DNA of 8,569 nt from Phycisphaerae bacterium (GTDB taxonomy: Bacteria; Planctomycetota; Phycisphaerae; UBA1845; Fen-1342), in assembly GCA_020058145.1 (NCBI GenBank), contig JAGVEP010000465.1, positions 1 through 8,569 on the forward strand, in the 5' to 3' direction. Each line of letters begins with the position of its first letter. The stretch's first letter is position 1. Made by a program: the position numbers and the translations under genes. This document shows, piece by piece, positions 1 to 5,872 of this stretch. The notes below the pieces were generated by a model, which had not been told where the DNA came from, ran no database searches, and saw only the letters and a program-made list of their open reading frames with translations.

Positions 1-36
1 CCGACGCTGCTGGCCCGGCGCTCGATCACGTCTCCG

Positions 37-105
37 CCCCTATTCGTGAGGGGAAAGAAGCCCCAGGAGGGGGCCTGGGGAAACCTGCGGAGCCGGTTTC
101 CCCAG
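37..105. repeat. Cluster of three inverted repeats, two mutually exclusive
   Basis: Three stem-loops can be drawn. CCCCT at 37-41 pairs with AGGGG at 49-53. CCCCAGG at 61-67 pairs with CCTGGGG at 74-80. An 11-bp perfect stem is formed by 75-85 (CTGGGGAAACC) and 95-105 (GGTTTCCCCAG) around a 9-base loop. The second and third share bases 75-80, so only one can form at a time. No T-run follows on either strand, so a simple intrinsic terminator is not clearly indicated. The function is unknown; it may mark the end of a transcript entering from the left. Confidence 0.5.
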
Positions 106-181
106 AATCAACCCACGAATTCTGCTGAAGAACCTTTTTCCACGGGGCCGGCACCGCAAGTGGTGACTACGTTTTGCGAGA

Positions 182-216
182 AATCCAAGCCGGGCCGACA
201 CGGCCCGGCTCGGATT
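182..216 (-). terminator. Hairpin terminator of the PPC/dockerin protein gene
   Basis: A 10-bp perfect GC-rich stem (188-197 with 201-210, loop of three bases) is extended by five more pairs (182-186 with 212-216) after one mismatch. It starts 21 bases past the TAA of the minus-strand gene. Read on the minus strand it is followed by GATTTCTCGC, which gives only a short, broken U-tract. Position and stem strength support a transcription terminator; the weak U-tract leaves open a Rho-assisted or RNA-stabilising role. Confidence 0.65.
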
Positions 217-237
217 CCTTTGCCCCCGCGTCAGGCG

Positions 238-2571
238 TTACTGGCCGCTCAGAATCGCCACGAACGCGTTGATGTCGTCGAAGTCCACGGCGCCATCGCC
301 ATTGCAGTCGGCGTTGTGCCAGTAGCAGTCCGGATACACCGCCTCGTAGCCGGCCTGTCCGCTCAGCGCCAGCACAAACGCGTTGATGTCGTCGAAATTG
401 ACGGCGCCGTCGCAGTTCAGGTCGCCGAGGACAAACTCGCAGGCGTCGCCGATGCCATCGCCATCCGTGTCAAGTTGTCCCGGGTTGTATACGGTCGGAC
501 AGTTGTCGCAACTGTCCGCAACACCGTCACCGTCCTGGTCGGGCGAGTCGGGGTCGCAGCAATCGCCGATGCCATCGCCGTCCGAGTCGATCTGGTCCGG
601 GTTATAGACCGTTGGGCAGTTGTCGATGCCGTCGGGCACACCGTCGCCATCAAAGTCGCCCGGCGAACCGGGGCCCAGAAGCACGCGCACCTCGTACAGC
701 CCCGCGGTGTAGCTATAGCCCTGTACCGCGACGTAGTAATCGCCGGCGGCGTCCGCGGGCACGTAGTACAGCACGCGGGCCCAATCGCCGTTGCCGGACG
801 GCCCACCATACGACCAGCCGGTGAACCCGAGGTAGGACAAAGCGTCCGGCGCGTACAACGATCCGCCCACCAAGCCCGAATCCGGACTCGTGAGGGCACG
901 CACTTCGATGGCGTACACCCGCTGCGGGTCCGCCGTGAAACGGAACCAGTCCAGGTCCGCGCCGTGGCCGATCATCCCGCCCGTGGGCGTCCCGTCGGTC
1001 GGGATGGGTGTGGCCGTCGCGGCGTCATCGCCATGGTCGTCCGGCGGGTTGAGTCCCAGGTCCAGCACGCGCAGCTCGTAGGTCCCGCCCGAAAACTCGA
1101 CGGTGGACTCGACTAACACGTGGTAGACGGCGCCGGGACCTGCGGGCACCCCGTACACCAGCCCTTGCCAGTCGCCGGGCCCGCCCGGCCCGCCATAGGA
1201 CCAATCCGTGAAATCGAGCTGGTACGGACCTTCGAAGAGAACCGCCAGGGCCAGCCACGTGTCCGGGTACGTCAGCCCGCGGATCTGCACGCTGTACAGG
1301 TGCTCCCCATCGGCATTGAAGGTGAAGTAGTCATAGTCGCCGGGATAATTCACCAGGCCGGTTGTGACGGTGCCGTCCACGGGTACCGACGTCGCTCCGG
1401 TGCGCATCCCGCTGTGGTCATCACTGTGCAGTCCGCGATCGGTGATTCCCAGCGCCAGGTAGCCGACGTACGCGGCCGTCGATGACGTGATCCGCACGAA
1501 GTACGTGCCGGTGGCTGGCGCGACGAAACTGCGTTCCTCAGAGCTGTAGAGAGTCCACGCGGCCAGCCCGGTTGCGCAGTCCGCGTCGATGATCTCCACG
1601 AGCACGTAGAACGCGGCCGACGGCGCCAGCTTGGTCAGTTCGTAGCGATTCCCCGCCTCGGCGAAAAAACTCAGCCAGTCCTCGTCCGCCTCCGGATCGA
1701 TGATCACGTCCGTCACGGTGCCGTCGGTCAAGACGGGCGTAGCAGAGAAGCAGTCGTTGCCGTGGTCGTCGTCGCCGCCGGCGCCCCCCAGGTCGGTCAC
1801 CCGCACTTCGTAGGGTCCCGTCATGCCCGGCCAGCCACTGACGCGCACGTGCAGGTCGCCGTCCATGCCCGCGGGTACGTAGTACCGCACCTCCATCCAG
1901 TCACCGGGCGGCCCGCCAGGGTACGTGTAGGACCACGTGCCCCCGATATGGCCGATGTCGCGGTAGAGTTCTGCCGAAACGTACCAGTAGCCACCCGTCG
2001 TCTGGGCGCGCACTTCCATCTGGTAGAGCCGCTGCCCCGCAGCGCTGAACTGGAACCAGTCCACATCTCCAACGTAGTCAGTGAGTCCCGTGAGCACCGT
2101 GCCGTCCGTCGGAATCGGCGCGGCGCCAGCGCGGGCGCCGCTGTAATCGTCGATCGCGGGCCCCTGGTCGGTCAGCCCGAGCTCGATGTAGCCCACGTAC
2201 GCGCTCGCATAGGAGGCGATGCGCACGTAGTACGTGTCGCTGGTGGGCGGCACGACGCTGTGCTCATCCGGACTGTAGTAACCCCAGTCCGCCAGCACGG
2301 TCGCGCAGTCCGGCCCGAACACTTCGACAACGTAGACAAAGCTGGCCGACGGGGTGAACGTCGTCGCGTCGTAGCGGTTGCCGCCGACTGCGTTGAAACT
2401 CAGCCAATCCTCATCCAGGGCGGGATCGATGATGGCCCCGACGACGGCACCGTCCGTTGTGATCGCGGTCGCCGTCGCACATGTGTCCCCGTGATCGTCG
2501 ATCGCCAAAGCCGGCCTGCCGCACAGGCCTAGCCAGCACAAAAGAACTCCTGCTACGCATGGATGCTTCAC
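238..2571 (-). CDS. Secreted multidomain protein: PPC-like modules, TSP3 repeats, dockerin-like tail
   Basis: Predicted exported, non-enzymatic surface or extracellular protein of 777 residues. A GTG start at 2571 is preferred to an upstream TTG at 2592, because GGAG lies 7 bases before the GTG and nothing suitable precedes the TTG. Residues 1-23 form a signal peptide (Lys/His n-region, Leu-rich core, ALA cleavage site before IDDHG). Residues 25-636 hold five beta-sandwich-like modules, each beginning DD and carrying the DW/DY-x-x-F core typical of PPC (pre-peptidase C-terminal) domains. Residues 639-712 are Asp-rich, with two DNCPTVYNP units of thrombospondin type 3 kind, expected to bind calcium. 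Residues 716-777 are two dockerin-type EF-hand-like loops (DLNCDGAVNFDD and DCNGDGAVDFDD). No catalytic domain is seen, so the role is probably structural or adhesive. It is followed by a hairpin terminator and appears to be transcribed on its own. The domain reading is fairly sure; the biological function is unknown. Confidence 0.9.
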   Translation of the reverse strand: MKHPCVAGVLLCWLGLCGRPALAIDDHGDTCATATAITTDGAVVGAIIDPALDEDWLSFNAVGGNRYDATTFTPSASFVYVVEVFGPDCATVLADWGYYSPDEHSVVPPTSDTYYVRIASYASAYVGYIELGLTDQGPAIDDYSGARAGAAPIPTDGTVLTGLTDYVGDVDWFQFSAAGQRLYQMEVRAQTTGGYWYVSAELYRDIGHIGGTWSYTYPGGPPGDWMEVRYYVPAGMDGDLHVRVSGWPGMTGPYEVRVTDLGGAGGDDDHGNDCFSATPVLTDGTVTDVIIDPEADEDWLSFFAEAGNRYELTKLAPSAAFYVLVEIIDADCATGLAAWTLYSSEERSFVAPATGTYFVRITSSTAAYVGYLALGITDRGLHSDDHSGMRTGATSVPVDGTVTTGLVNYPGDYDYFTFNADGEHLYSVQIRGLTYPDTWLALAVLFEGPYQLDFTDWSYGGPGGPGDWQGLVYGVPAGPGAVYHVLVESTVEFSGGTYELRVLDLGLNPPDDHGDDAATATPIPTDGTPTGGMIGHGADLDWFRFTADPQRVYAIEVRALTSPDSGLVGGSLYAPDALSYLGFTGWSYGGPSGNGDWARVLYYVPADAAGDYYVAVQGYSYTAGLYEVRVLLGPGSPGDFDGDGVPDGIDNCPTVYNPDQIDSDGDGIGDCCDPDSPDQDGDGVADSCDNCPTVYNPGQLDTDGDGIGDACEFVLGDLNCDGAVNFDDINAFVLALSGQAGYEAVYPDCYWHNADCNGDGAVDFDDINAFVAILSGQ
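427..657 (-). repeat. Thrombospondin type 3 calcium-binding repeats
   Basis: Two copies of a unit of the form DxDGDGxxDxxDNCPTVYNPxQxDxDGDGIGD occur about 40 residues apart (residues 639-670 and 679-710), joined by an Asp-rich linker with a CC pair. The DxDxDG pattern and DNCP Cys match TSP3 repeats, which wrap calcium ions into a stiff connector. Here they link the PPC-like modules to the dockerin-like tail. Confidence 0.8.
664..2499 (-). repeat. Five PPC-like protein modules in order A-B-A-B-B
   Basis: In protein order the modules are A1 (residues 25-140), B1 (141-266), A2 (267-383), B2 (384-510) and B3 (511-636). A modules share DEDWLSF, GNRY, a DCAT motif, a TYYVRI/TYFVRI strand and AYVGY, and each has two Cys (31 and 89; 274 and 332). 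B modules share TDGT or VDGT, a GDxDxFxF-like core, WSY(G)G, GDW, YxVPA and a closing YEVRV/YELRV strand, and have no Cys. The order suggests duplication of an A-B pair plus one extra B. The copies have diverged clearly, so the duplication is not recent. Confidence 0.75.
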
Positions 2572-2578
2572 GATTCTG

Positions 2579-2582
2579 CTCC
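2579..2582 (-). promoter_or_regulatory. Ribosome binding site that sets the GTG start
   Basis: GGAG on the minus strand, 7 bases before the GTG at 2571. It lies inside the longer TTG-initiated reading frame, so it argues for the shorter protein, which also has the cleaner signal peptide. Confidence 0.6.
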
Positions 2583-2697
2583 GATCCTGCAAAAAGTGGG
2601 ACGTTGCACGGTGCTGCCCAGCGCGCTTCGACCAGCTTCCCCGGTCGAGCTACATCGTTCTGTAGGGCGTGGCCCGAATCGGCACCGTGTCAGTCCT

Positions 2698-2725
2698 ATT
2701 GTACGCCACGGTTCGCCGAAAGCAA
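2698..2725 (-). promoter_or_regulatory. Candidate sigma-70-like promoter for the PPC/dockerin gene
   Basis: On the minus strand TACAAT (2703 to 2698) matches the -10 consensus at five of six bases. Sixteen bases upstream is TTGCTT (2725 to 2720), matching only the TTG of the -35. It sits about 125 bases ahead of the GTG start. The -35 is weak and chance matches are common, so this is only a candidate. Confidence 0.25.
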
Positions 2726-2807
2726 ACTCAGGCAGCGCCCCCTACAGGTTCCGCAAGCTGGGCCGGAGCGTGACCATTGCGCGAGACTTGACCGCCGGGA
2801 GCGCGAC

Positions 2808-2839
2808 GCGGGCAGCCGCGGTCATGCCGCGCTGCCCGC
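2808..2839. terminator. Strong GC hairpin downstream of the beta-repeat protein gene
   Basis: A 9-bp perfect stem (2808-2816 with 2831-2839) continues, after one bulged C, into four more pairs (2818-2821 with 2827-2830) around a 5-base loop. It begins 70 bases past the TGA of the minus-strand gene. No T-run follows on either strand, so it is not a classical intrinsic terminator; it could act with Rho or protect the 3' end of the transcript. Confidence 0.35.
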
Positions 2840-2909
2840 CGAGGCTGTTCCACTCCGACGTGTCACGGCGCTGCCCGATTGAGCCGACCGAGCAGCATCG
2901 GCCGCCGAT

Positions 2910-5144
2910 TCAACGGCTCAAGAGCGCCACAAAGGCGTTAATGTCATCGAAGTTGACCACACCGTTATCATCACAGTCTGCGTTCATGATGTCGCAGTTG
3001 GGGTAGGCCATAGCGTAGCCAGCGGGATCACTTAGCGCGAGCACGAAGGGGTTGATGTCGTCGAAATTGACGGCTCCGTCGCAATTGAGGTCGCCGGTCT
3101 CGAATTGCTGATCGACAACCTCCAGCTTGACGCCGAGAGGCTCGTAGCGGACGCGCCAATAGCGACCGGCCGGCAGCGTCGGCAGGTAGACCGGGTTGAA
3201 CTGCCCCGTATGGGCGCTGTATCCGACGGGCCAGAAGCTGTCGCCGACATTGGGCACGAAACCGGAAGTGAGGCGCACGTCGAGCTCGCCGGCGAGATTC
3301 GCCGTACCCTGTACGCTCAGGCGGTCGTAGTCGTTCGTGGATGTCCCGTGAATGCGGATTCGCAGTTCGGCCGCCGAACTGGCCGTGAAGTCCCCATTGA
3401 CGTAGAAGTGTCCCGACGGCAGGCTGCTGTACGAGGGCAGCAGGTAGTTGTTGTTCTCCATGTCCCCGAACAGGTGGGCGTAGTCGGACCCAGGCCCGCC
3501 GGCGTACATCGGACCGTTGTTAACCAGCTTGCTGTTGTTCCCAACGTCGATATGGGCTCGCGGCGACATCGAGAGGTTGCCGTTGTTCTCGACGGCGTTC
3601 GCGTAGCCCGTGCCCGTGGCGGTAATCCAGCGATCGGTCGGGATCGTGATCGTCGCTTGGTTCACGAGTCGAAGGCAATCGAAGTCGCCATAGATGTTGA
3701 ACGTGCCGTAGTTCGTGAGCCGGCCCAGAGTGAAATCGCCCTGGTAGTACTTGAACGTCCCGTTGTTGGTCAGCAGGCCCCGGAAACTGCCGCCGTTGGT
3801 CGCGGCGCTACCCATCTGAAACGTGGCGTTGTTGGTGAAATTACAGATGTAGTAGTTGCCGCCGCCGGCGTACTTGCCGCGGAGAATCGCGTTGCGCCAC
3901 ATTGTGACGTTGCCGGCGTTATTCGTGAACGTGTTGGCGCGGCAGTCGGCGCTGTTGTCGAGGTTGATGCCCTGCGACGAGTCGTTGGTGAAGCTCGACG
4001 TTGACATCGTGCCGCCGTCCTGGTCGTAGTAGCCGGTGTGGTTGATCACGCTGGCGGCCGAGAACCAATCGGCGGTCGTACCCATGTAGAAGTAGCTTGA
4101 CTGATACGGGTCTGTGGTACCCTTCCAGATCTCCAGGTCGCCGGTCACTTCGACCGTGCCACCGCTGTTCTGCTCGTACTTGCCCAGGGTCTGCACACCG
4201 ACGAGCAGATCGCCGCCGACGGACAGCTCCGGATCGCCGTCAGTATCGCTGATCTTGTACCAGGACCTATACGGATGAGTACCTTGGCACCCGACGTTGA
4301 CGTTTGAGGTCGTGGTGACGGTGCCACCGGTCTGCGTGAAGTAGCCATCGCCGTTCCAGGCGATCGAGATGTGGTCAGCGTTCAGCACGCCGCCTTTCAT
4401 CAGGTAGGTGCCGCTGCCGCCGGTGTTCAGGCCCAAGTGCAACGTGCCGCCGCCGTCCGGACCGAACGTGCCGCCGGTCTGTTCGAAGGTCCCCACGTCG
4501 CCATTGCCGATGACGGCGTAGTACGTGGTCGTCAGCGTGCTGGTGCTCAGCGGACCTTGCAACTCGTACGTGCCCGGCGCGTTCTGGCCTACGTAGAGGT
4601 GCTCGCATTGGTGGTACCCGTTGCGGTGATCGAAGTCGCCGGGCCCGCCGTACCCGACGTAGGAAATGCCGTTGACCAGGACGCCGTAGGGGCCGACATT
4701 CAGATAGAAGTACCCCGGACCGGGATCGTCGTATCCGACGTAGAGGGTCTCCGTTACCCAAAGAAATGCGTCGCCCTCCATCCACTCCCAGGACTCGCCG
4801 TCGTCGCCAAGATACATGTAATCGGTCATGATGCTGTTGTCTAGGTGCCACAACGCCCCATAATAACTTCCGGCACCGTCGATTTTTAGGCTGTTAAAGG
4901 CCGATGTACCCGTCCAATCGTAGTACACCGCCTTGTGGGCATTACCGCTGACCTCGACTCGCACATCGTCGTTCGCCTGCGGGCGGCGGCCCAAACTCCA
5001 GTTTGCGGCGACGCTCCAGTTGCCGCCGGCGGCCGGGACGTAGTAGATGTCCGCGGCGCGGGCCGGAGGTGGGCCAAGCGCGACAACCAGACCGAGTAGT
5101 CCAACCATCACGGACCCGGACACGAATTGAGCTCTGCGCGACAT
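2910..5144 (-). CDS. Secreted beta-repeat protein (T5SS/PEP-CTERM-associated repeat type) with dockerin-like tail
   Basis: Predicted exported surface or extracellular protein of 744 residues. The ATG at 5144 has GGGAG 7 bases upstream and opens directly into a signal peptide (SRR n-region, hydrophobic core about 8-24, cleavage after PPPARA near residue 30); a longer frame adds 40 charged residues with no signal character and is rejected. After a GNWSVAANW motif, residues about 107-280 hold repeats of the type YVG..GxGxY..xGG/LYVG and GTFEQTGGTF, like the short repeats (TIGR04393 type) found in autotransporter and PEP-CTERM proteins. Residues about 380-570 are Asn/Thr-rich (FTNNA, LTNNGTF, LTNYGTF). 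Residues about 585-650 resemble the closing strands of beta-helix passengers (YDRLSVQGTANLAGELDVRL, then FVPNVGDSFWPV). The tail at 684-744 has two dockerin-type loops. No outer-membrane barrel, PEP-CTERM signal or catalytic motif is seen. A beta-helix or solenoid fold is likely; ligand and function are unknown. Confidence 0.88.
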   Translation of the reverse strand: MSRRAQFVSGSVMVGLLGLVVALGPPPARAADIYYVPAAGGNWSVAANWSLGRRPQANDDVRVEVSGNAHKAVYYDWTGTSAFNSLKIDGAGSYYGALWHLDNSIMTDYMYLGDDGESWEWMEGDAFLWVTETLYVGYDDPGPGYFYLNVGPYGVLVNGISYVGYGGPGDFDHRNGYHQCEHLYVGQNAPGTYELQGPLSTSTLTTTYYAVIGNGDVGTFEQTGGTFGPDGGGTLHLGLNTGGSGTYLMKGGVLNADHISIAWNGDGYFTQTGGTVTTTSNVNVGCQGTHPYRSWYKISDTDGDPELSVGGDLLVGVQTLGKYEQNSGGTVEVTGDLEIWKGTTDPYQSSYFYMGTTADWFSAASVINHTGYYDQDGGTMSTSSFTNDSSQGINLDNSADCRANTFTNNAGNVTMWRNAILRGKYAGGGNYYICNFTNNATFQMGSAATNGGSFRGLLTNNGTFKYYQGDFTLGRLTNYGTFNIYGDFDCLRLVNQATITIPTDRWITATGTGYANAVENNGNLSMSPRAHIDVGNNSKLVNNGPMYAGGPGSDYAHLFGDMENNNYLLPSYSSLPSGHFYVNGDFTASSAAELRIRIHGTSTNDYDRLSVQGTANLAGELDVRLTSGFVPNVGDSFWPVGYSAHTGQFNPVYLPTLPAGRYWRVRYEPLGVKLEVVDQQFETGDLNCDGAVNFDDINPFVLALSDPAGYAMAYPNCDIMNADCDDNGVVNFDDINAFVALLSR

Positions 5145-5151
5145 GACTCGA

Positions 5152-5156
5152 CTCCC
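5152..5156 (-). promoter_or_regulatory. Ribosome binding site for the beta-repeat protein
   Basis: GGGAG on the minus strand with a 7-base spacer to the ATG at 5144. It decides the start in favour of the signal-peptide-bearing 744-residue form. Confidence 0.65.
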
Positions 5157-5217
5157 AATAACGGGTGCGTGGGGCTGGGCGCCGTCTTCGGACGAGCACT
5201 TCCGGCCCCGATTTTCC

Positions 5218-5246
5218 TTGTTCCATTCGCACAGAAACGCGACAAT
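5218..5246 (+). promoter_or_regulatory. Candidate promoter for the sigma factor-kinase operon
   Basis: TTGTTC (5218-5223) and GACAAT (5241-5246) are spaced by 17 bases, about 55 bases before the GTG start of the sigma factor gene. Only three and four of six bases fit the sigma-70 consensus. The divergent gap 5145-5299 must hold promoters for both directions, but no convincing minus-strand promoter was found by eye. An ECF-type promoter recognised by the encoded sigma factor is equally possible. Confidence 0.25.
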
Positions 5247-5299
5247 GGAGACCGAAGTTCGCAACGACCGCTCATTTTTTAGAACTCCCGGGTGCAGGC

Positions 5300-5872
5300 G
5301 TGTCGAAACGCACGGACATCACGCGAATCCTCAAGGAAGCCACCGCCGGCGACGAGTCGGCCGTAAACCACCTCCTGCCCTTGGTTTATGACGAACTCCG
5401 CGCCCTCGCGGAGAGCTATCTGAAGTGCGAACGACCCGGCCACACCCTCCAGGCCACCGCCCTAGTCCACGAAGCCTACGTGCGGCTGATCAAGCAGGAG
5501 GATGTCGAGTGGCAGAATCGGGCGCATTTCTTCGCCATCGCCGCCCAGGCCATCCGCCGCATTCTCGTAGACCACGCCCGCGGCCATGAACGTATTAAAC
5601 GTGGCGGTCAGCAGCAGCGGGTGCAACTCGATGACGACGCGATCGTGCTAACCGAGCACAAGTTGGACCTGCTGGCCCTCGATGAGGCCCTGCAGAGCCT
5701 GGCGCAGCTTCACCCACGACAGGCGGCGATCGTCGAGTTGCGCTTCTTCGGCGGCCTGAGTCTCAAAGAAGTCGCCGCCTACCTCGATGTGTCCCCGCGT
5801 ACGGTGGACGGCGATTGGGCCATGGCCCGCGCGTGGCTGCGGCGCGAATTGCGGGCAGACGCAGCGCCATGA
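5300..5872 (+). CDS. ECF-family RNA polymerase sigma factor (TIGR02999 / Sigma70_ECF type)
   Basis: Alternative sigma factor of 190 residues that should direct RNA polymerase to a specific promoter set. Region 2 covers about residues 20-100: LVYDELRALAESYL, GHTLQATALVHEAY, WQNRAHFFAIAAQAIRR and ILVDHAR are hallmarks of the Sigma70_ECF family common in Planctomycetota. Region 4 covers about 125-185: LDEALQSLAQLHPRQ, VELRFFGGLSLKEVA and a helix-turn-helix ending SPRTVDGDWAMARAWLRREL. The GTG at 5300 is chosen because the protein then has the usual family length; the frame is open for 45 more codons upstream, but that part resembles no sigma factor. The ribosome binding site is weak (GGGTG, 5-base spacer). 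The stop codon overlaps the kinase start as ATGA, so the two are translationally coupled. No anti-sigma factor gene is present; the kinase is the likely regulator. Confidence 0.92.
   Translation: MSKRTDITRILKEATAGDESAVNHLLPLVYDELRALAESYLKCERPGHTLQATALVHEAYVRLIKQEDVEWQNRAHFFAIAAQAIRRILVDHARGHERIKRGGQQQRVQLDDDAIVLTEHKLDLLALDEALQSLAQLHPRQAAIVELRFFGGLSLKEVAAYLDVSPRTVDGDWAMARAWLRRELRADAAP

Larger units (their letters stand above)
1..237. other. Left-edge non-coding stretch
   Basis: No gene can be supported here. Plus-strand reading frames run through the region, but they either stop within the first 130 bases or continue far into the antisense of the next gene, and none resembles a known protein. 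The third plus frame is open from the window edge to a TGA near 126, so the tail of an upstream plus-strand gene cannot be excluded; its composition (Gly, Pro, Glu) is not diagnostic. What is visible is a group of inverted repeats at 37-105 and a long terminator-like hairpin at 182-216. Confidence 0.5.
2572..2909. other. Intergenic region between the two secreted-protein genes
   Basis: Spacer of 338 bases between two genes of the same orientation. Plus-strand frames cross it but run antisense into both neighbours and look like nothing known, so no gene is called. It contains a hairpin near the end of the upstream gene (2808-2839) and a weak sigma-70-like promoter candidate (2698-2725). The length and these elements favour separate transcription of the two genes. 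Confidence 0.5.

Noticed and set aside
241..396. 20-base direct repeats (263-282 and 377-396) as a CRISPR or mobile-element signature
   Set aside because: They encode the repeated FDDINAFV motif of the two dockerin loops; there is no array and no element boundary.
46..1116. Long plus-strand open frame of 356 codons opposite the PPC/dockerin gene
   Set aside because: It is antisense to a gene with a clear signal peptide and domains. Its Val/Ala/Arg-rich, periodic sequence simply mirrors the Asp-rich calcium-binding repeats on the other strand in GC-rich DNA.
1762..2532. Plus-strand open frame of 256 codons
   Set aside because: Antisense shadow of the PPC-like modules; no recognisable domain and no ribosome binding site of note.
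2499..2571. Possible lipoprotein signal in the PPC/dockerin protein (Cys near the hydrophobic core)
   Set aside because: The Cys residues at 12 and 17 are not preceded by a proper lipobox, and a signal peptidase I site (ALA before IDD) follows.
2563..3006. Plus-strand open frame of 147 codons covering the intergenic region
   Set aside because: It overlaps both flanking genes in antisense, has Arg/Pro/Ser-rich low-information sequence and resembles no family.
3105..4004. Plus-strand open frame of 299 codons
   Set aside because: Antisense to the beta-repeat protein; Val/Arg-rich composition typical of a shadow frame.
5145..5264. 40-residue N-terminal extension of the beta-repeat protein
   Set aside because: The downstream ATG at 5144 has a good ribosome binding site and starts directly at a signal peptide; the extension would bury it.
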